Source: an uncultured Clostridium sp. (lineage in GTDB: Bacteria; Bacillota; Clostridia; TANB77; CAG-508). Taken from it: 18,552 bases of DNA. Below are positions 15,649 through 18,552 of this stretch, piece after piece; the stretch's first letter is position 1, and each line of letters starts with the position of its first letter. The notes under the pieces were generated by a model that ran no database searches, was not told where the DNA came from, and worked only from the letters and a program-made list of their open reading frames with translations. The position numbers were made by a program, and so were the translations under genes. The stretch covers positions 1 to 18,552 of the forward strand of contig USQZ01000033.1 of NCBI GenBank assembly GCA_900556975.1, written 5' to 3'.

Positions 15649-15692
15649 CCTCTTTCCTTTTTTATACTAGGCGGCGTAGACTAACTAGTATA
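15649..15692 (-). promoter_or_regulatory. Candidate divergent preQ1-I-like riboswitch
   Basis: In the transporter leader, an 8-bp stem TATACTAG/CTAGTATA (15685-15692 with 15663-15670) closes a 14-base loop TTAGTCTACGCCGC. A run of six A and GGAAAGAGG follow, leading into the ribosome site. The layout of a short stem, a C-containing loop, an A-rich tail after UAU, and a tail able to pair back to the loop (UCU with GGA) matches preQ1 class I. The closing stem is longer than the usual 5 bp, and the tail lacks the common CUA sequence. Confidence 0.4.
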
Positions 15693-15711
15693 TTACCTTT
15701 CATTTTTATTT

Positions 15712-15720
15712 ATTATAACA
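15712..15720 (-). promoter_or_regulatory. Extended -10 promoter of the transporter gene
   Basis: The minus strand reads TGTTATAAT, a perfect -10 (15712-15717) with TG extension; the -35 is poor. The start point would be near 15705, about a dozen bases before the leader hairpin. The promoter lies just past the end of the broken methyltransferase reading frame. Confidence 0.55.
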
Positions 15721-15741
15721 TTACTGCGACATTATTGTGAT

Positions 15742-16333
15742 TTATCTCTTCTTTGCGATTATATTATATAAATGCCAGTGCTTTATAGTTCCTAATCCTG
15801 TTGTTAAATCTTTCTCTATTTCGTGAAATTCAATCATTTCAAAAGAATTCTCAAACAATTTTAAAACTTGTTCTTTGCTTAAAAATATTATTTCTTCTTT
15901 GTCTTTCCATGCATCATTTAGTCCAAAGAAATTTCCAACAAAATATCCGTTCTTTTAAAACGCTGTTTGTTATTCTATTCCAAAATTCTTGAAAGCAATC
16001 CTTTGGGCAAAATGGTATGCTAAAATTTGCAACTACCAAGTTGGTTGTTTCTAATTTTATGTCTTTAAAATTTTGTTTTTCGAACTTAAATCTTTTTTGT
16101 TCTTCTTGATTTAATTGATTTACTATAATTTTTTCTGTATCTACTCTATCTATTGCTAATACATCCCAACCATTTTTTATTAGATATACTGTGTCTCTTC
16201 CAGCTCCACATCCTAAGTCTATTGCTTTTCCAGGTGTTACGTTCATTTTGATGAATCTTGTTACCATTTTGTTTTGTGGTGCATATTTTGTATTTTTATA
16301 AAATTTTTCGTTTTCCATTTTTATTACAACCAT
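15742..16333 (-). pseudogene. SAM-dependent methyltransferase broken by one frameshift
   Basis: The first 128 codons (from ATG 16331-16333) encode a class I methyltransferase, with the SAM-binding motif AIDLGCGAGRDTVYL (37-51) and VLAIDRVD (58-65). This resembles TehB-like small methyltransferases. After LKE the frame runs into 11 unrelated residues and a TGA. One base further along, near 15949-15960, another frame continues the family sequence for 68 residues, beginning GYFVGNFFGLNDAW, to a TAA at 15742-15744. Removing one base would give an intact protein of about 196 residues. It overlaps the PHP gene by ten bases, so the two are coupled. The shift may be a real mutation or a sequencing error in this homopolymer-rich stretch (TTTTAAAA). 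Confidence 0.8.
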
Positions 16334-17196
16334 TCTTCTATTATTTCTTTATGAATATTTAAATTGCCTCTTCCAATTCCTACTTCTATATCTGGCTTGG
16401 GATTTCCATGGTAATCACTTCCGCCACTGATATATAAGTTGTTTTTTCTAGCATATTTAACTAAAATATCTTTTTTATCATCGTCCATTGATGACGGATG
16501 GAAACATTCTATTCCATCTAGTTCCGCTTCTTCTCTTAAATCATCGATGTATTTAATTGTATCTTTGAACTTATATTCAAATGGATGTGCCAAAAATGCC
16601 TTGCCTCCTGCTTGATGAATAATGTCTATTACTTCTTTATATTTTGGCCTAAATTCAATATGATTCATGAAGTAACTGCTTTCTGGATTTGCCAAACCTT
16701 TTCTGAAAAATATACTAAATGATTCTGTGAATTCTCCTAATATTTTGTGATTTTCTTCGTGTGCCATTACTTCTTTGTAAATTGGTTGTTCTACAAATTC
16801 TGTTGCTTTTTTAGGTTCAGGTATTTTACTTTTATCGTATACAAGTCCGTGTTCATCACATATTTTGAATAGCCTTTCTTTAAATATTTTTTGCTGTTTT
16901 CTCAACTCTTCTTCTGAATAATATTTTTCGCACCATTTGTTTATTATGTCTGTATCGATGTTGTATGCTAGAATTTCAATGCTTTTCTTTTGGAATGATG
17001 CGTGAAGTTCTGAACCTTTAATTATTTTTCCGGTAAATATTTTATTATTTTTGAAAGCTTCGTCTTCATATTGTTTACATGTGTCATGGTCTGTTATTGA
17101 AATATATTCTAACTTTCTTTCTTCGCATAATTTTAGTAGTTCTTCTACTGTTTTATCTCCATCTGAATATATTGTGTGCATATGTATATCTATCAT
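16324..17196 (-). CDS. PHP-domain phosphoesterase
   Basis: This 290-residue member of the PHP superfamily is of the type that includes nucleoside 3',5'-bisphosphate phosphatases (YciV/RnaAM). The metal-binding motifs are in order: H5-x-H7 in IDIHMHTIYSDGD, ITDHDT (35-40), GSELHA, FLAHPFEYK and GGSDYHG. Relatives have a trinuclear metal centre and remove the 3'-phosphate of nucleotides or trim short RNAs. I chose the ATG at 17194-17196 (MIDIHMHT) because GGAG lies seven bases before it. A longer reading from a TTG at 17232 would begin inside the promoter -10. A middle insertion at about 90-175, rich in Lys and Glu, is longer than in the shortest homologs. It overlaps the broken methyltransferase at its 3' end. 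Confidence 0.88.
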   Translation of the reverse strand: MIDIHMHTIYSDGDKTVEELLKLCEERKLEYISITDHDTCKQYEDEAFKNNKIFTGKIIKGSELHASFQKKSIEILAYNIDTDIINKWCEKYYSEEELRKQQKIFKERLFKICDEHGLVYDKSKIPEPKKATEFVEQPIYKEVMAHEENHKILGEFTESFSIFFRKGLANPESSYFMNHIEFRPKYKEVIDIIHQAGGKAFLAHPFEYKFKDTIKYIDDLREEAELDGIECFHPSSMDDDKKDILVKYARKNNLYISGGSDYHGNPKPDIEVGIGRGNLNIHKEIIEEWL

Positions 17197-17231
17197 TTTT
17201 GTTCTCCGATCTTTTTCAAATTTACACATCA

Positions 17232-17260
17232 ATTATATCTGGTATACTGCGGTTTTTCAA
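17232..17260 (-). promoter_or_regulatory. Near-consensus promoter of the PHP gene
   Basis: Minus strand: -35 TTGAAA (17255-17260), 17-base spacer, -10 TATAAT (17232-17237). This is the best promoter in the window. Transcription would begin near 17225, giving a leader of about 29 bases to the ATG at 17196. Confidence 0.8.
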
Positions 17261-17341
17261 TTGTTTTTCTATATTTTGTTTGTTTCTTTTGGGGGTGTTC
17301 TATATATTTTTCTCGTGAATTTACTATTGAATAATAAGGTG

Positions 17342-17373
17342 AAAAGCTTGCAAATTTGATTTTGCAAGCTTTT
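17342..17373 (-). terminator. Terminator of the serpin-like gene
   Basis: A perfect 13-bp stem (17361-17373 with 17342-17354; AAAAGCTTGCAAA and its complement) has a 6-base loop. The U-tail on the minus strand is mostly the TTTT of the arm itself. The stem is also followed by a T-rich stretch on the plus strand. It lies about 90 bases after the stop of the 17462-18532 gene. Confidence 0.65.
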
Positions 17374-17461
17374 ATTTGTTTTGGCGATTTTTTACTTCAG
17401 CTATGCTATGAAATAATTATAATTTTTTGTGATACCTTTCAGTTATACTAAATAATGATTA

Positions 17462-18532
17462 TTAATTTTCATTATCTTTTACTAAAATATCAAAGTTGTC
17501 TACTTTTAAGGCAAAGTATGGCATGCTTTTGTCTTTTTCTTTCATAAAAATTACGAAATCATCATTAAAGTAGAAGCATCTTGTTTCTTCATCCTCCTTT
17601 AGATATTCACTTTCTATTCCTGCTTCGCTTGTTAGGTTTCCACCTCTTTCGTTTAGGTTGAATTTTACGTTTTGTAATGCATTTGCTATATACATTCCAT
17701 CTGTTCCTTCTATATATCTTCCGCATAGTTCATCGTAATTTATTACTGTATTAACATTTATATATGGAACTTTTAATTCATCACTTGTTGTGAAATATTT
17801 TTTGCCGTTATATGCGTCTGATTTCTCAGTAATTTCTTTATATAGGTCGTTAAATGATTTTTTGCTTTTAGTTTTGTATAGTATTACTTCGTCATTTCCT
17901 TTAGTTTTTAATTTTACAGAAAAATCATTGTTATTGTTGTAGAATAAAACGTCTACGTTATCGTTTATGTTTTCTTCGCTTGCATTATTTATTCCAAAAT
18001 ATTCAACTCTCTCACGACTATCTCCGAACCCTAATGCTCCTAGTTTATCAAATGGTATTTCAAACTCAAAGTTTTTAGATAGCATTGCATACATTGTGTA
18101 ACTTTCTCCTACTGGTTGGAAATCAATTTGATCTAGTATCGATTCGTTTTTCATCTTGAATTTTTCGTCTATGTCTTTTAAGATTGATGCTTTTAATTCA
18201 GGTGTTGTCTTCTCTACTCTTACATAATAATCTTCTGCTGAAATCATATCTTTAGTGAATGTTTTTTTATTTAGTTCGTCTGCAAGTGTGCTTTGTCCGT
18301 CTTCAAATTTAATATTGCCTCCTACTCTATTCATAAATTCATTCCAAGCAATTTGGAAGGTTCCTACCCACACGCTGTTTGTGTCTGTATTTTCTAATTC
18401 TCCTGTGAATATTGGTGTCATTGTTGCTTTTCCTTTGGCCTTTTCATACATTTTTCTTCCTGCATAAGTTAGTCCTGTTAGCAAAATTGTAGCAGAGATT
18501 ACAATTAATAAAATTTTTACTAATTTATTCAT
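17462..18532 (-). CDS. Exported, membrane-anchored protein with weak serpin-like features
   Basis: This 356-residue protein starts with a basic N-terminus and a hydrophobic segment (4-24), which acts as an uncleaved anchor or signal peptide; no lipobox Cys is present. The remainder looks extracytoplasmic. I know no firm family. Parts resemble the serpin fold by eye: KNFEFEIPFDKL (153-164), LKVPYINVNTVINYDEL (253-269), and ALQNVKFNLNERGGNLTSEAGI (285-306). The last recalls the serpin strand before the reactive loop ('hka.i.vnEeGteAaA'). CFYFNDDFVIFMKEKDKSMPYF (319-340) recalls the 'F.adhPFlf.I' ending. The total length also fits. This is a pattern judgement and may be wrong. The start has AAAGGA nine bases upstream; the promoter lies outside the window. 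A hairpin terminator follows. Confidence 0.7.
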   Translation of the reverse strand: MNKLVKILLIVISATILLTGLTYAGRKMYEKAKGKATMTPIFTGELENTDTNSVWVGTFQIAWNEFMNRVGGNIKFEDGQSTLADELNKKTFTKDMISAEDYYVRVEKTTPELKASILKDIDEKFKMKNESILDQIDFQPVGESYTMYAMLSKNFEFEIPFDKLGALGFGDSRERVEYFGINNASEENINDNVDVLFYNNNNDFSVKLKTKGNDEVILYKTKSKKSFNDLYKEITEKSDAYNGKKYFTTSDELKVPYINVNTVINYDELCGRYIEGTDGMYIANALQNVKFNLNERGGNLTSEAGIESEYLKEDEETRCFYFNDDFVIFMKEKDKSMPYFALKVDNFDILVKDNEN

Positions 18533-18552
18533 ACTATCAAATCCTTTCTTTA

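Noticed and set aside
15914..16333. Intact 139-residue methyltransferase
   Set aside because: The last 11 residues are unrelated to the family, while the next frame continues the conserved C-terminal part, so a frameshift is the better reading.
45..18467. Many plus-strand open frames of 60-170 codons across the window
   Set aside because: All lie antisense to well-supported minus-strand genes, mostly encode Leu/Phe/Ser-rich composition typical of antisense of AT-rich genes, and lack ribosome sites and recognisable domains.
1..18552. tRNA, rRNA, CRISPR array, insertion sequence or attachment site
   Set aside because: No cloverleaf with CCA-type ends, no regularly spaced direct repeats, no transposase-like protein and no duplicated flanking sequence were seen by eye on either strand.

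Overview
The window is a low-GC, AT-rich bacterial chromosome segment. Hand counts of two 60-base lines gave 17/60 G+C each (13141-13200 and 15181-15240). Every convincing gene lies on the minus strand. Strong GGAG-type ribosome sites, TTGaca/TATAAT-like promoters, short intergenic gaps and the protein families (CtkA/HipA-like kinase, Isf-type flavoprotein, clostridial GT8 and PlsC enzymes, YhhQ transporter) point to an anaerobic Firmicute, most likely a gut-type clostridium. The genus cannot be fixed from sequence alone.

Layout in transcription order, from high to low coordinates: (1) 17462-18532, a membrane-anchored exported protein whose C-terminal half looks faintly serpin-like, followed by a hairpin terminator. 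(2) 17196-16324, a PHP-family phosphoesterase with a near-consensus promoter, overlapping a SAM methyltransferase that is broken by one frameshift. (3) 15641-14982, a YhhQ-type queuosine-precursor transporter behind a short leader that resembles a divergent preQ1-I riboswitch, with its own terminator. (4) 14751-13738, an SPFH/prohibitin-like protein with higher GC, its own promoter and its own terminator, probably acquired horizontally. (5) 13496-11958, an alpha/beta hydrolase and a YfcE-like phosphodiesterase forming one operon. (6) 11957-11439, a gene-free stretch crowded with inverted repeats. (7) 11438-7777, a calcium-type P-ATPase and a Ca2+/Na+ exchanger, a calcium-efflux pair ending in a terminator. 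(8) 7606-6695, a Nudix hydrolase and a MazG-like pyrophosphohydrolase, a nucleotide-sanitising pair. (9) 6556-11, a run of eight closely spaced genes behind one good promoter: GT8 glycosyltransferase, GT8-PlsC fusion, PlsC acyltransferase, DUF1064 nuclease-like protein, small unknown protein, Fe-S flavoprotein, HipA-like kinase and a membrane protein.

The part most likely to hold undescribed biology is region 9. A glycosyltransferase and an acyltransferase are fused in one polypeptide, flanked by a stand-alone copy of each activity. This suggests a dedicated glycolipid or acylated-glycan pathway, with a solo HipA-like kinase further down the same transcription unit. Other items of note are the candidate riboswitch, the serpin-like protein, the foreign SPFH cassette, and the GAAA-loop hairpin placed exactly on the ATPase stop codon.
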